Assembly: GCA_017965665.1 (NCBI GenBank)
Contig: JAGCPN010000001.1
Coordinates: 1 to 64,000 of the forward strand
DNA from: Aeriscardovia sp.
GTDB taxonomy: Bacteria; Actinomycetota; Actinomycetes; Actinomycetales; Bifidobacteriaceae
Direction: 5' to 3'
Length of the DNA: 64,000 nucleotides
The position numbers and the translations under genes are program-made. The notes beneath the pieces are model-generated. The model was given only the letters and a program-made list of their open reading frames with translations. It did no database searches and was not told the origin of the DNA. Below are positions 37,682 through 47,078 of this stretch, piece after piece (positions within the stretch are counted from its first letter, which is position 1; each line of letters starts with the position of its first letter).

Positions 37682-39103
37682 CTACCTTTCGAAGGGCGTA
37701 TTGCTCACGAAGGATACCAGGGCGTCTTTGAGCTTGTCGTAGGGGGGCATGACAAACCTCAAAGTCTCCGGCCAGAGGGGTTTTGCCATGACGCTCTTGG
37801 TGTGGCTGAACTCCAAAAATCCGGCTTTGCCGTGGTAGTGCCCCATGCCGCTGGCCCCTACCCCCCCGAAGGGAAGGCGGCTGGAAGAGAGCTGCGCCAA
37901 AGTGACGTTCAACTCCAAAGATCCGCTCTGCGTCCTCTTTTCAAACATTTTCTGTATCTTCGGGTTCAGGTCGAACACGTAAAGTGCGAGAGGGTGCGGC
38001 CTGTCGTTTATAAAATCTATGGCTTCCACCGCGTCTTTTACGCACACTATCGGCAGCACCGGCCCGAAGATCTCCTCCTGCATGGCCTTGCAGGAGGGGT
38101 CGGATCCCACCAGCACCGTGGGAGATATGTAGAGATCGTCTTTGTCGAAAGATCCCCCGCTTGCCAGGGTGCCGGCCAGAGGGTCGGAGGAGGGCAAAAG
38201 CGAGACAAGCCTGTCGAACTGGCGGGCGTTTACGATTCTCCCGTAGCTCTCGCTCTCTTTGGGGTCGGGCCCGAAGAACTTTTCGCACGCCTTTCTTATC
38301 TCTTCGGCCAGGGGCTCTGCCAGCTCCTCGCTCGTCAGGCAGTAGTCGGGGGCTACGCAGGTCTGCCCGGAATTTATGAACTTGCCCCAGGCGATCCTTC
38401 TCGCCACAGCCTTTATTTTGCAGGAAGATCCCACGTAGCACGGGCTTTTGCCCCCCAGTTCCAGCGTCACCGGGGTCAAAGTCTTTGCCGCGAGCTGCAT
38501 GAGGATGGAACCCACCTTTTTGCCTCCGGTGAAGAAAAGCCTGCCAAAGCGGTGGGTCAGCAGGTGCTGGTTCACATTCCTCCCCCCCTGCAGGACGCGG
38601 ACCTGGTTGGAGTCCATGTACTGGTTCAAAAGCTCTTCCAGCTTTTTGCTCGTATTGGGGGAGAGATCGGAGGGCTTCAAGATGACGGGGCAGCCTGCCG
38701 CTATGGCATCCACCATGGGCTCGAGAGAGAGAAGGAGCGGGTAGTTCCAGGGGGAAATTATGAGGGCCACCCCCTCAGGCTCGCACTTGGTCCAGCTGCA
38801 GGCCGGCCAAGTGGTCCAGGGGGGGAGCATGTAGCGCCTGGCGGACCAGCACCGCATCCTGGGGAGCACGTAGTTTATTTCGTTTATGATAAGCCCTATC
38901 TCCATCATCAGGGTCTCTTCGCGGGGCTTGCCCAGGTCCCTATGCACCGCCTCGCACAGCTCTTCGGCGTTGTCTCTCAGCATCCTCCTCAGAGCGCACA
39001 GCTGCGAAGCCCTGTGGGCCATGGGCAGGCACTCCTGGTCCCTAAAGCTCCGGTTCATTTTTTCTACCGTTTCGTCTATCGTCCTGGAGCTAGATTCATT
39101 CAT
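37682..39103 (-). CDS. Class 3-type aldehyde dehydrogenase, 473 aa
   Basis: It oxidises aldehydes to acids with NAD(P). Diagnostic segments are VALIISPWNYPLLLSLEPMV, VTLELGGKSPCYV with the catalytic Glu, SGQTCVAPDYCL with the catalytic Cys, EEIFGPVLPIV and LPFGGVGASGMGHYHGKAGF. The domain order and lack of a signal peptide fit the ALDH3-like group acting on medium or long aliphatic or aromatic aldehydes; the substrate is unknown. I start at ATG 39103, preceded by AAAAAGG. The longer frame to 39217 lies inside the upstream gene. It overlaps the SDR gene by 8 bases, so the pair probably works in sequence: alcohol to aldehyde to acid. Confidence 0.9.
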   Translation of the reverse strand: MNESSSRTIDETVEKMNRSFRDQECLPMAHRASQLCALRRMLRDNAEELCEAVHRDLGKPREETLMMEIGLIINEINYVLPRMRCWSARRYMLPPWTTWPACSWTKCEPEGVALIISPWNYPLLLSLEPMVDAIAAGCPVILKPSDLSPNTSKKLEELLNQYMDSNQVRVLQGGRNVNQHLLTHRFGRLFFTGGKKVGSILMQLAAKTLTPVTLELGGKSPCYVGSSCKIKAVARRIAWGKFINSGQTCVAPDYCLTSEELAEPLAEEIRKACEKFFGPDPKESESYGRIVNARQFDRLVSLLPSSDPLAGTLASGGSFDKDDLYISPTVLVGSDPSCKAMQEEIFGPVLPIVCVKDAVEAIDFINDRPHPLALYVFDLNPKIQKMFEKRTQSGSLELNVTLAQLSSSRLPFGGVGASGMGHYHGKAGFLEFSHTKSVMAKPLWPETLRFVMPPYDKLKDALVSFVSNTPFER

Positions 39104-39920
39104 CTGCCTTTTTCCTTCCTGTAAAGTCATCCATGCACGAATTGATGCCGAAAACATTTTCCAGCCTGTCAGCCAGAGGCGGAGGGCAGTTGGCTGCAAA
39201 CCCCGCCAGGGCCGCAAAGGGAGGGAGGATCAGCCTTTGCCGCCCGAGCCTTATGGCTTTTACAATTTCATCCGCCACTTTCTCCGGGCGCAGGATGGGC
39301 AGGAGCTCCGGAATTTTCGTCCTTACGCCCTCAAACATCCCGGTGCTTATGTAGAAGGGGCACACGAGCAGCGTCCTTACGTGCGACCCCTCTTTTTTCA
39401 GTTCGTTTCTCAGAGATGAAGTAAACCCCACGGCGGCGAACTTGCTGGCGCTGTAAGCTGTGAGCCTTGCGCTGCCTATAAGCCCCGCGGCCGATGCCAC
39501 GGTCACAGTCACGGCCCTGCGGGACTTTTCCAGCTCCCCCAGGAAGGCCTTGTTGGTCCAAAAAAGGGAGAGGGAGTTGACGCTAAACACCCTTTCTATT
39601 TCCCTCTCTTTGAGATCGGCAAACCGCTTTCCGGCCACCACTCCCGCATTGTTGACAAGGATGTTTAAGTGTCCGAGGAAGGACATGGTGGGCCCTGCGG
39701 CGCGCAGGACGCTTTTAAAGTCTGCGCAATCGACTTTAAAGGCCCCCGCCTCCCCTCCTATGTCCCTTATCTCTTTTACGGTCTCCGCGGCGGCAGGGCC
39801 GTCTATATCCCACACGGCGACTTTTGCTCCCCTCTGGGACAGTTTTTCGGCTATGAGCCTGCCTATGCCGCTGCCGGCTCCTGTGACAATGGCGCCGGCC
39901 CCTTCGAAACCCGCTTCCAT
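39096..39920 (-). CDS. Short-chain dehydrogenase/reductase, 274 aa
   Basis: An NAD(P)-dependent oxidoreductase with a Rossmann fold. It has the cofactor motif VTGAGSGIG near residue 12, WDIDGP at the end of beta-2, LVNNAGV near 85, and the catalytic YSASK with an upstream Ser (VASAAG). The C-terminal half resembles the retinol/17-beta-hydroxysteroid dehydrogenase group, which acts on hydrophobic alcohols. I start at ATG 39920, 4 bases after GGGGAGGA. The overlap with the downstream aldehyde dehydrogenase gene links the two functionally. The substrate is not identifiable. Confidence 0.88.
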   Translation of the reverse strand: MEAGFEGAGAIVTGAGSGIGRLIAEKLSQRGAKVAVWDIDGPAAAETVKEIRDIGGEAGAFKVDCADFKSVLRAAGPTMSFLGHLNILVNNAGVVAGKRFADLKEREIERVFSVNSLSLFWTNKAFLGELEKSRRAVTVTVASAAGLIGSARLTAYSASKFAAVGFTSSLRNELKKEGSHVRTLLVCPFYISTGMFEGVRTKIPELLPILRPEKVADEIVKAIRLGRQRLILPPFAALAGFAANCPPPLADRLENVFGINSCMDDFTGRKKADE

Positions 39921-40053
39921 TTTCCTCCCCGTGTGCCTCGTTTCCGGCCGTTCCACACTTATTGTATGTTTACCTCATTAAGCCCCATCAAAAGCCCTCC
40001 CCTCTGAACTAGTAAAATAGGCTTTAATTGTTTCTGAAAGGATTTGCGCGCAA

Positions 40054-40764
40054 ATGGCTGTAGATGAAAGCCTTACGAAAATCATTGAAAAGACAGTTAA
40101 GAGGGCCAAGTGGAAGAGCTTGGCGATAGTGGAGATAGGCGATCCCGTCTTGAGGAAAATATGCGGAAAATGGGAAGGGCAAATAGCCCCGCAGACCTTT
40201 GACAGGCTCATCCGCGCCATGAGATCCTCCATGCTTTCAAAGCCCGGAGTGGGCCTGGCCGCCCCACAGGTGGGAATCCCCCTGTCTTTTGCCATAATGG
40301 AAGACCACGTCTCCGGCGCCCGAAGGCGCGGAGTGGAAGGGGAGCTCCAGGAGGACGGGCACATGGAAAGAGGGGGGAAGAAAGACGAGAGGGAATTTGC
40401 CGAATTTCCCTTTTTTGTAGCCCTCAACCCTTCCTATAAGCCCATAACCTCCAAGAAAGCCTATTTTTACGAGGGATGCCTCTCTCTTCCCGGCTACCAG
40501 GCCGTAGTGGGCCGCTACCTCGACATCGAGGCCAGGTGGGAGGATGCGGAGGGGAAAGAGAGGGTGGAAAAACTCCACGGCTGGCCGGCTCGCATCTTCC
40601 AGCATGAAACCGATCACCTCTCAGGCGTCCTGTATCTGGACAAGTGCATCACCCGCTCCTTTAGCTCAAACGGCAACTGTGAGAAGTTCTGGTTTTCCCC
40701 CTCCATTTCCAAAGCGAAAAAGGAGCTCGGATTTTCCGTGCAGATGAAGAGCGATGAAAACTGA
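40054..40764 (+). CDS. def: Peptide deformylase
   Basis: A metalloprotease that removes the formyl group from nascent proteins at the ribosome exit. The 236-aa product has all three motifs: GVGLAAPQVGIP near residue 65, EGCLSLPGYQ near 141 and FQHETDHLSGVLYLDK near 180. An insertion of about 35 residues between motifs 1 and 2 (RRRGVEGELQEDGHMERGGK) is charged and probably a surface loop. The gene is divergent from the SDR gene and overlaps the next gene by 11 bases, an unusually tight coupling. Confidence 0.94.
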   Translation: MAVDESLTKIIEKTVKRAKWKSLAIVEIGDPVLRKICGKWEGQIAPQTFDRLIRAMRSSMLSKPGVGLAAPQVGIPLSFAIMEDHVSGARRRGVEGELQEDGHMERGGKKDEREFAEFPFFVALNPSYKPITSKKAYFYEGCLSLPGYQAVVGRYLDIEARWEDAEGKERVEKLHGWPARIFQHETDHLSGVLYLDKCITRSFSSNGNCEKFWFSPSISKAKKELGFSVQMKSDEN

Positions 40765-43318
40765 GAATGCCTTTTCCGCCGGCCAGGCGAAGGCCGGAAC
40801 GACAATGAGGCTTTTGGCCCAAAGATTCGCTTTGAAGCCCGTGTCTTTCCCCCTCAAGGTGCGCCCCCTGCGCCTGGGACTTGGGGTTGGGGTGGGCTTT
40901 TGCACTCTTCCCGGCAAAAAGATCGTCATGGGCTTCGCCTCTGAAAAGAGCTTTGCGCCTGTAGCCATAGCCGAAGGGGACGCGATTCGCCCCTTAAAAA
41001 AGCTAAAGGATCTTGTGCGAAGGGTAGGGGAAGTTAATTTCAAGCCGGACAGCCACGGCGGAAAAATTGCCACCGTCAAGGATGCTTTTGACAATCTCAT
41101 ACCCATAGGGCAGATAAAAAAGGAAGGCGCGAAGTGGGGCATTGCAGACATCCGAATCCCCCTCCCCAAGCCCTCCTTAAATTCCCTCTCCTGGCCCGAG
41201 GCGGCCTCCACGATCTTCATGGGGGTCTATCTTCCCTGCCTCCTTTCGGACTTTCCTCTCTGCTTTCCCACCGGATCGGTGTTCTGCTACTTTCTCAACC
41301 AAAGTGCGGGAAGCGCGATCCTGAACGTGCTGGATGACGCGAGGACGTGCAGGGACTTCTCCCTCAGCTCCTGCGGCTACGAAATCGCCACTGCCCTCTC
41401 CATAAAGGAGAGCGGGATAATGAAGGCGTTGAAAGGGGCTTTGGGCTCCGTTTCCTCTTCTTACGAAGACGGCTATTGGACCTTTTCCTCTTCCGACGAC
41501 AGAGCCGAAGTGCCCGTGAAGAAGTTCGAATCCTTTATGAACCTGGCGTGTTTCGCCGCAGATTCCGCTCCGCACCCCTTCGGCTTCTGGGAGTTTCTGG
41601 ATGCGATGGAAAGGGGGCTGGAAAACCCCCTCGGCCATTCCCCCTTTAATACCGTTCCCCGGATGGCGCATTTCGCCTCTTTTCAGGCCGAAAGCTTCAA
41701 AAAAGATGCGCTGGATCCCGAAGGGGAGTGGGTTTTGCGCAGCGCCTTTCTCAGCGCCGCAGCCAGCCTCAGCCTGCCTCTTCCCATCGAATGCTCCATT
41801 TCATTTTCCTCTCCCCCCGACAGGGCGGCTCTGGTCCTGCAGGTGGGCGGAATCGGGAGGATACCGGAGTTTTTGGCGCCCCATCCCCTGGGCCGGCGCC
41901 GGCTACTCTTCCTCTTCTCCCTCTCGGTAGCCAAGATTCTGTGCGCCGCGGCCTTCGGCGCCTGCGAGCGCCTGGAGGAAGTGGACCTCTTCATTTCGAC
42001 CCGGGACTTTGCCCAGTATTCGGAGCGCCCGCTTCTTTTCGCCAAAGGGTCTTTTAGCCGCGAGGAATTTATGCGCCCCGAGGTGGGGGAGGAGGCGGAA
42101 GAATTTTTCAGGGCCCGCTTCAAGGGAGATCTTGCCCGGTCCCCCTATTTTTCCCCGATGCCTTCCGAAAAAGTGTGGACAGACCCCCCGTTTTCATCCT
42201 CGAGCCGCAGGAAGCCCCCGGAGTTCAGCTTTGAAAGCGTGCCGGAAAAGTTCGCTTCCGCTCTGGGCTCTTCCTTTGTGTGCGATCTTTCTTCAGACAG
42301 GCGGCTTTCCCTCATGAATGCGATGGGGACCTTCCAATCCATTGCCTACCGGGTGCGCAGCGGCAAAATGGGCAAGGAGGAGGCCGAGGAGAAAGTGGCC
42401 TCGATTTGCCGCCTCATCCCAGATCCTGAAATCGTCCGCGCCGGATCCGACCTTTCCTCCTTCATCTCTTCGGGAACAGAGGGTCAGATCTACTCCCCCC
42501 GCCTGGAAGAGGATCTGAGCCGCCTCCGGCGTGAGGCGAGGAGGATGGCGCGAGACGAGGGCCGCGCGGATGAAGCCGTCGCGCTTTTGGAAAAAGGGGC
42601 GCTTGAGGCTGAAGAGGAGTTTGACCTCGACCCCGCCGCCCCTTCGAGGTACTTTGAAAATTATCTGGAAAGGGTGGTGTACAACAAGTTTTTGTCTGCC
42701 AAGGGCGAGTACACCGTCCTTCTCCCGCCCTCCCTTTTTGCCATCCACATGGATCTGGAAGAGATCTTTTCGCACCATAAAGATCCGCGCGCCCTGGAGC
42801 ACGCCAACTGGCAGGTCCTGCACGCCCCCGCCACCCCCCTGGCGCATTTGAACCAGTACAAGGAGCTTTCTGCGCTCAGGGACTGGGAGAGAGCCCGCGG
42901 GGCTGCGATGAATATGCTGCAGGTGGCGGTGGAAGGCGGCCATATTGCCATGGCCTACAGGAACCTGGGGTACTGCTCCTGGATGCAGGGCGATCTCCAC
43001 CTCGCCTCCGCCCTCTACCGGGTGGCCGAGCAGATGGATAAAAAAGAGGAGCTGATACGCACCGAAAAGAGCCTGCTCGAGAGCGTGGCCCGATCTTCCC
43101 ATATCATCCTGCCCTCCGTGCCCGAATCCCTCTACCTGCTCCAGAAGGCTTCCGTCCCCCTCTACACCCGCCTTCCCGGGGTCAAAGCCGCCCGCAGGGC
43201 CGCCGAGGCCCTCGTAGACTGCGGGCTCTTTCTTCCCGCCCTGAGCGTTTTAAGCGCCCTCGCCACCCTTCCGAGGGGATCTAAAGAGGCCAAACTCGCG
43301 TCCACCCTTTTCTGCTAA
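40754..43318 (+). CDS. Unrecognised 854-aa protein with TPR-like C-terminal helices
   Basis: The start ATG lies inside the end of def (11-base overlap) and the composition is GC-rich and coding-like throughout. I recognise no family. The N-terminal half is mixed alpha/beta with hydrophobic stretches, such as STIFMGVYLPCLLSDFPLCF near residue 158, but no clear signal peptide. The middle has many Ser/Phe/Arg and a strongly charged helical region (about 570-630). The C-terminal 200 residues contain paired helices reminiscent of TPR units, for example MAYRNLGYCSWMQGDLHLAS and ALVDCGLFLPALSVLSALAT. Cysteines are scattered without a metal-binding pattern. It is most likely cytoplasmic or peripheral. 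Coupling to def hints at a role around nascent proteins, but that is inference. Confidence 0.8.
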   Translation: MKTENAFSAGQAKAGTTMRLLAQRFALKPVSFPLKVRPLRLGLGVGVGFCTLPGKKIVMGFASEKSFAPVAIAEGDAIRPLKKLKDLVRRVGEVNFKPDSHGGKIATVKDAFDNLIPIGQIKKEGAKWGIADIRIPLPKPSLNSLSWPEAASTIFMGVYLPCLLSDFPLCFPTGSVFCYFLNQSAGSAILNVLDDARTCRDFSLSSCGYEIATALSIKESGIMKALKGALGSVSSSYEDGYWTFSSSDDRAEVPVKKFESFMNLACFAADSAPHPFGFWEFLDAMERGLENPLGHSPFNTVPRMAHFASFQAESFKKDALDPEGEWVLRSAFLSAAASLSLPLPIECSISFSSPPDRAALVLQVGGIGRIPEFLAPHPLGRRRLLFLFSLSVAKILCAAAFGACERLEEVDLFISTRDFAQYSERPLLFAKGSFSREEFMRPEVGEEAEEFFRARFKGDLARSPYFSPMPSEKVWTDPPFSSSSRRKPPEFSFESVPEKFASALGSSFVCDLSSDRRLSLMNAMGTFQSIAYRVRSGKMGKEEAEEKVASICRLIPDPEIVRAGSDLSSFISSGTEGQIYSPRLEEDLSRLRREARRMARDEGRADEAVALLEKGALEAEEEFDLDPAAPSRYFENYLERVVYNKFLSAKGEYTVLLPPSLFAIHMDLEEIFSHHKDPRALEHANWQVLHAPATPLAHLNQYKELSALRDWERARGAAMNMLQVAVEGGHIAMAYRNLGYCSWMQGDLHLASALYRVAEQMDKKEELIRTEKSLLESVARSSHIILPSVPESLYLLQKASVPLYTRLPGVKAARRAAEALVDCGLFLPALSVLSALATLPRGSKEAKLASTLFC

Positions 43319-43380
43319 ACGCCACACTTGCCGCATTTGTGTGGAGAAACCGTGTCTTTTCACGCCCCGGCGCAGGGGAA

Positions 43381-43408
43381 TTGTTAAAAATGATTGTGAT
43401 AATAAAAT
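43381..43408 (+). promoter_or_regulatory. Promoter of the upper mevalonate operon
   Basis: TTGTTA (43381-43386), a 16-base spacer and TAAAAT (43403-43408). AAAAGGAG at 43413-43420 then precedes the GTG start of the thiolase by 6 bases. Confidence 0.6.
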
Positions 43409-43426
43409 GAAGAAAAGGAGAAAAAA

Positions 43427-44584
43427 GTGGGCGTCGTAATTTTAAGTGCGGCCAGGACGGCCATAGGCAAGTTCGGAGGGATGTTCCGCGCATCATCCTG
43501 CCTGGACCTCTCCGTCCCCTGCGCCCGGGCGGCGCTGGAAAGGAGCGGGCTTAAAGCCGAAAGCGTGGAAAGATGCGCCTGGGGCAACGCCGTACAGGCC
43601 GGGGCCGGCCAGAACCTCGCCCGCCAGATCGCCCTCTCTTCCGGCCTCCCAGTCTCTTCTACCGCCCTCACGGTCAACCAGGTCTGCGCTTCGGGAATGG
43701 CGGCCGTGAGGATTGCGGCAAGCGAGATCCTTTTGGGCGCATCCGATGCGGCCCTGGCCGGAGGGGCCGAATCCATGAGCCTCGCCCCCTTCTACCTGCA
43801 GGCGCGCTGGGGGAAAAAATACGGATCTTTCGACGCTCAGGACGGGTTGGAAAAGGACGGCCTTTCGGACGCCTTTTCCGGCCTCCCCATGGGCATTACG
43901 GCGGAAAACGTGGCTGAAAAGTTCTCGGTGTCGAGGCGCGAGCAGGACCTTTTCGCCCTCTGGTCCCAAAAAAAGGCCCTGGCGGCCAGGGAGAGGGGGG
44001 ACTTTGAAGAGGAAATCGTGCCTGTCAGATCCGGCGGCGAAGAGCGCGTTTTGGACGAATCGGTGAGGGAGACTTCCCTCGATAAGCTTTCCTCCCTCAA
44101 GCCCGCCTTTAAGGAGGGGGGCACCGTCACCGCGGGAAATTCCAGCCCGATAAGCGACGGCGCCGCGGCCCTGGTGCTGGCATCCGACTCTTTTGCCCGA
44201 AGCCGGGGCCTTCGCCCCCTTGCCAGAATCGACTGCTTTGCCCAGGTGGGGACCGATCCCGCCACCATGGGCTACGCCCCCAAAATGGCCATGGAAAAAC
44301 TGGCCGAAAAGGGGCGCTTCTCCTTAAAAAACGTGGATCTGTTCGAAATAAACGAGGCCTTTGCGAGCCAGAGCGTGGCGGTGATAAGGGATCTGGGGAT
44401 CGAGGAGGAAAAAGTGAACGTGAACGGGGGCGCCATAGCCCTGGGCCATCCCTTAGGCTGCAGCGGCGCCCGCATCCTCGTCACCCTCATCTATGCCCTG
44501 AAAAACCGCGGGCTGGAGACCGGGATTGCCTCCCTTTGCGTGGGAGGAGGAATGGGAGTTGCTATGAAAGTGAGCCTGGCATGA
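43427..44584 (+). CDS. Acetyl-CoA C-acetyltransferase (thiolase)
   Basis: It condenses two acetyl-CoA to acetoacetyl-CoA. The 385-aa product has the catalytic Cys in [14 protein letters not shown] (residue 87), [12 protein letters not shown] near 112, [12 protein letters not shown] near 307, the His in [17 protein letters not shown] near 330, and the second Cys in [10 protein letters not shown] at the end. The start is GTG after a good Shine-Dalgarno and a recognisable promoter. Its stop overlaps the HMG-CoA reductase start, so it most likely supplies the mevalonate pathway rather than fatty acid degradation. Confidence 0.93.
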   Translation: MGVVILSAARTAIGKFGGMFRASSCLDLSVPCARAALERSGLKAESVERCAWGNAVQAGAGQNLARQIALSSGLPVSSTALTVNQVCASGMAAVRIAASEILLGASDAALAGGAESMSLAPFYLQARWGKKYGSFDAQDGLEKDGLSDAFSGLPMGITAENVAEKFSVSRREQDLFALWSQKKALAARERGDFEEEIVPVRSGGEERVLDESVRETSLDKLSSLKPAFKEGGTVTAGNSSPISDGAAALVLASDSFARSRGLRPLARIDCFAQVGTDPATMGYAPKMAMEKLAEKGRFSLKNVDLFEINEAFASQSVAVIRDLGIEEEKVNVNGGAIALGHPLGCSGARILVTLIYALKNRGLETGIASLCVGGGMGVAMKVSLA

Positions 44585-45915
44585 AGTTTTACGAACTCAC
44601 CCCCCAGCAGCGGAGGGACTTTCTGGAGCAGGAAGGCTACGCCACCCACAATGACGCGAGGCTGCTGCGCCTGACCCCCCTGCTGCGCGAGTACGCGGCA
44701 GACGGGATGATCGAAAACCAGGTGGGGGTCATGGGCATCCCCATAGGCCTGCTCATGGGCCTTGAAATGAACGAGAAGACCTACAACGTGCCCATGGCCA
44801 CCGAAGAGCCGTCGGTAATCGCAGGCGCGTGCGCCGGGGCGAAGATCGCTCGGGAAAACGGGGGGGTCGTGTCGGCCCTGTGGCCCGTGAGGGTAATACC
44901 TGCCGACATAGTCTTCAGAAAAGTCCCCATAAGCAAGCAGGAAGCCTACGCCAAGATGGTGCTGAGCCACAAAAAGGACATGATCCAGGTGATGAAGGAG
45001 AAGATGCCCACCCTCACGCGCCACAACGGGGGCATCGAGGGCGTGACCTGCCACTCCATCCACAGGGGAGAGTTCTGGAAAGTGAGGATGTGGATCTGGA
45101 CGGGCGAAGCCATGGGGGCGAACATCGCCAACAGGCTCAGCGAAATAGAGGCCAAATATTTGGAGTCGCTCCTCGGAATCAAGCCTCTGGCGGCCATACT
45201 TTCCAACGCCGAGCTGGAGACCGTGGGATCGGGGGTGTGGATCGACCCTGCGACCCTCGCCACGGGAGACGAGGACGGAGAGCAGGTGGCCCAAAAAATC
45301 GTGGCCCTGAGCAGATGGGCCGACCTTGACGACACCCGCGCCGTCACCCACAACAAAGGGATTATGAACGGGGTCGTGGCCTGCGCCTTGGCCAACGGAA
45401 ACGACACCCGCGCCGTGGAAGCTTCGGCACACTGGTTTGCGTCAAGGAGCGGGCGCTACTCGCCTCTGGCAAGGTGGGAGTTTGCAGAGAGGAATGGGAA
45501 GAGGGTTTTGCAGGGAAAGCTCACCATGCCCATGCCCATTGGCAGAATCGGCTTCTCCATAAAGACTCTCGGCACCCCGGAGCTGTGCCAGAGGATTTTG
45601 GGGGCAGCAGACCTGTGGGAAACCCAGGAAGTCTTTGCCGCCGTAGGCCTCGTACAAAACCTTGCGGCCCTAAAGAGCATAGCGACCGAGGGGATAGTCC
45701 AGGGGCACGTAAAGCTGAGGAGCTACAACCTCGCCAGGGCGGCCGGAGCCCGGGGGGACGAGATCGACAAAGTCGCCGACTTCATGATCCACCACCCCAA
45801 GAGGACGGTGAGGCAGGCTGAGATTATGCTTTCCCACCTCCGCGCGGAAAAGGATAAGGAAGGCGCCCCCGCTCCCGAAGAGGACGGAGGGGAAGAGGAG
45901 GAAAAAGATGAGTGA
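44581..45915 (+). CDS. mvaA: Hydroxymethylglutaryl-CoA reductase, class II
   Basis: It reduces HMG-CoA to mevalonate. The 444-aa product lacks membrane segments and has the class II pattern: MIENQVGVMGIPIGLLMG near residue 40, MATEEPSVIAGACAGAKIAR near 68, NDTRAVEASAHWFASRSGRY near 276, and LSHLRAEK at the end. The last 20 residues are acidic. ATG 44581 overlaps the thiolase stop (ATGA); the longer frame from 44536 would sit inside the thiolase gene. It overlaps mvaS by 8 bases. Class II enzymes often prefer NADH; cofactor use here is untested. Confidence 0.94.
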   Translation: MKFYELTPQQRRDFLEQEGYATHNDARLLRLTPLLREYAADGMIENQVGVMGIPIGLLMGLEMNEKTYNVPMATEEPSVIAGACAGAKIARENGGVVSALWPVRVIPADIVFRKVPISKQEAYAKMVLSHKKDMIQVMKEKMPTLTRHNGGIEGVTCHSIHRGEFWKVRMWIWTGEAMGANIANRLSEIEAKYLESLLGIKPLAAILSNAELETVGSGVWIDPATLATGDEDGEQVAQKIVALSRWADLDDTRAVTHNKGIMNGVVACALANGNDTRAVEASAHWFASRSGRYSPLARWEFAERNGKRVLQGKLTMPMPIGRIGFSIKTLGTPELCQRILGAADLWETQEVFAAVGLVQNLAALKSIATEGIVQGHVKLRSYNLARAAGARGDEIDKVADFMIHHPKRTVRQAEIMLSHLRAEKDKEGAPAPEEDGGEEEEKDE

Positions 45916-47077
45916 AGCGGGCATCGACAGGATCGGCTTTGCCACTACCTCCCTCTTTTTGGACATGCGTGACTTGGCCGAGAGCCGCGGGGTGGATCCT
46001 GAAAAATACACCGTGGGGATAGGGCAGCTGGAGCAGAGCGTCGCCCCCTCCAGCCAGGACTGCGTAACCCTTGCCGCAGCCGCGGCCAAAGACGCCCTGG
46101 AAGGGGAGGACCTTGAAAAAATCGACATGGTCCTTTTGGGGACCGAAAGCGGGGTGGATGCGAGCAGGGCCGCGGCGGTGTATGTAAAGCAGCTCCTCGG
46201 CCTTCCCGACAGGGTCCGCTGCCTAGAGCTTAAACAGGCCTGCTTCGGGGAGACGGCCGCCCTCGCCTGGGCCATGGACTACGTCTCCAGGCGCCCGGGG
46301 CGTAAAGTGCTGGCGATAGGCAGCGACGTGGCGCGTTACGGCCTGAACACCCCCGGGGAGGCCACCCAGGGAGCGGGGGCCGTCGCGCTCCTGTGCTCCT
46401 CGGATCCCAAAATTTTGAAAATCGAAGACGATTCCAGGTTCCTCACGGTCCTGGCATCCGACTTCTGGCGGCCGACTTATTCCAACTGCGCCATAGCCCG
46501 CGGCCACTACTCCACCGAAGTCTACCTGGAGTGCTTCTCCCGCCTCTGGAAGCAGTACAAGGATGAAACGGGAAGGTCGGCTTCAGACTTTGACGCCTTC
46601 CTCTTCCACCTCCCCTTCTCCAAGATGGGCCTCAAGGCCCTCAGGGAGGTCCTAAAGGAGGCGGACCCGGAGCGCGCAAAAGTCTTCCAGGACAGGTTCG
46701 AAGCTTCGAGCGCCTACGGGCGCAGGGTCGGCAACATCTACTCGGGATCCCTGTACCTCTCCCTTTTGAGCCTCCTAGAATCTTCGCTTTTGGAGGAGGG
46801 ATCCAGGATTGCCCTCTTTTCCTACGGCTCCGGGGCAGAAGCCGAGATTTTCAGCGCCACGCTCCGGGAGGGGTATTCCTCAATGCTGTCTCCTTTAAGG
46901 CACCTTGCCGCGATAAACGGCAGGAGGAAAGTGGAAGTGGCAGAGTACGAGCACCTCTTTTCCGACTTTCCCCCTGCAAACCCCCAGGACTACTCCTGCG
47001 ACGAGAGGTACTTCGCAGGCCCCTTCCGCCTTACGGGCATCCGGGAGTGCCAGAGGCAGTACGAAGCGGAGGGGTGA
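45908..47077 (+). CDS. mvaS: Hydroxymethylglutaryl-CoA synthase
   Basis: It condenses acetoacetyl-CoA with acetyl-CoA to HMG-CoA, the substrate of the reductase encoded just upstream. The 389-aa product shows VAPSSQDCVTLAAAAA near residue 45, the catalytic Cys in ELKQACFGETAALAWA near 112, FLFHLPFSKMGLKALRE with the catalytic His near 234, and VGNIYSGSLYLSLLSLLES near 275. Length and motifs match bacterial MvaS. It is followed by ligA after one base. Confidence 0.94.
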   Translation: MSEAGIDRIGFATTSLFLDMRDLAESRGVDPEKYTVGIGQLEQSVAPSSQDCVTLAAAAAKDALEGEDLEKIDMVLLGTESGVDASRAAAVYVKQLLGLPDRVRCLELKQACFGETAALAWAMDYVSRRPGRKVLAIGSDVARYGLNTPGEATQGAGAVALLCSSDPKILKIEDDSRFLTVLASDFWRPTYSNCAIARGHYSTEVYLECFSRLWKQYKDETGRSASDFDAFLFHLPFSKMGLKALREVLKEADPERAKVFQDRFEASSAYGRRVGNIYSGSLYLSLLSLLESSLLEEGSRIALFSYGSGAEAEIFSATLREGYSSMLSPLRHLAAINGRRKVEVAEYEHLFSDFPPANPQDYSCDERYFAGPFRLTGIRECQRQYEAEG

Positions 47078-47078
47078 A

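Noticed and set aside
37802..39124. 440-codon plus-strand frame opposite the aldehyde dehydrogenase gene
   Set aside because: The minus strand encodes an unmistakable aldehyde dehydrogenase; the plus frame is antisense.
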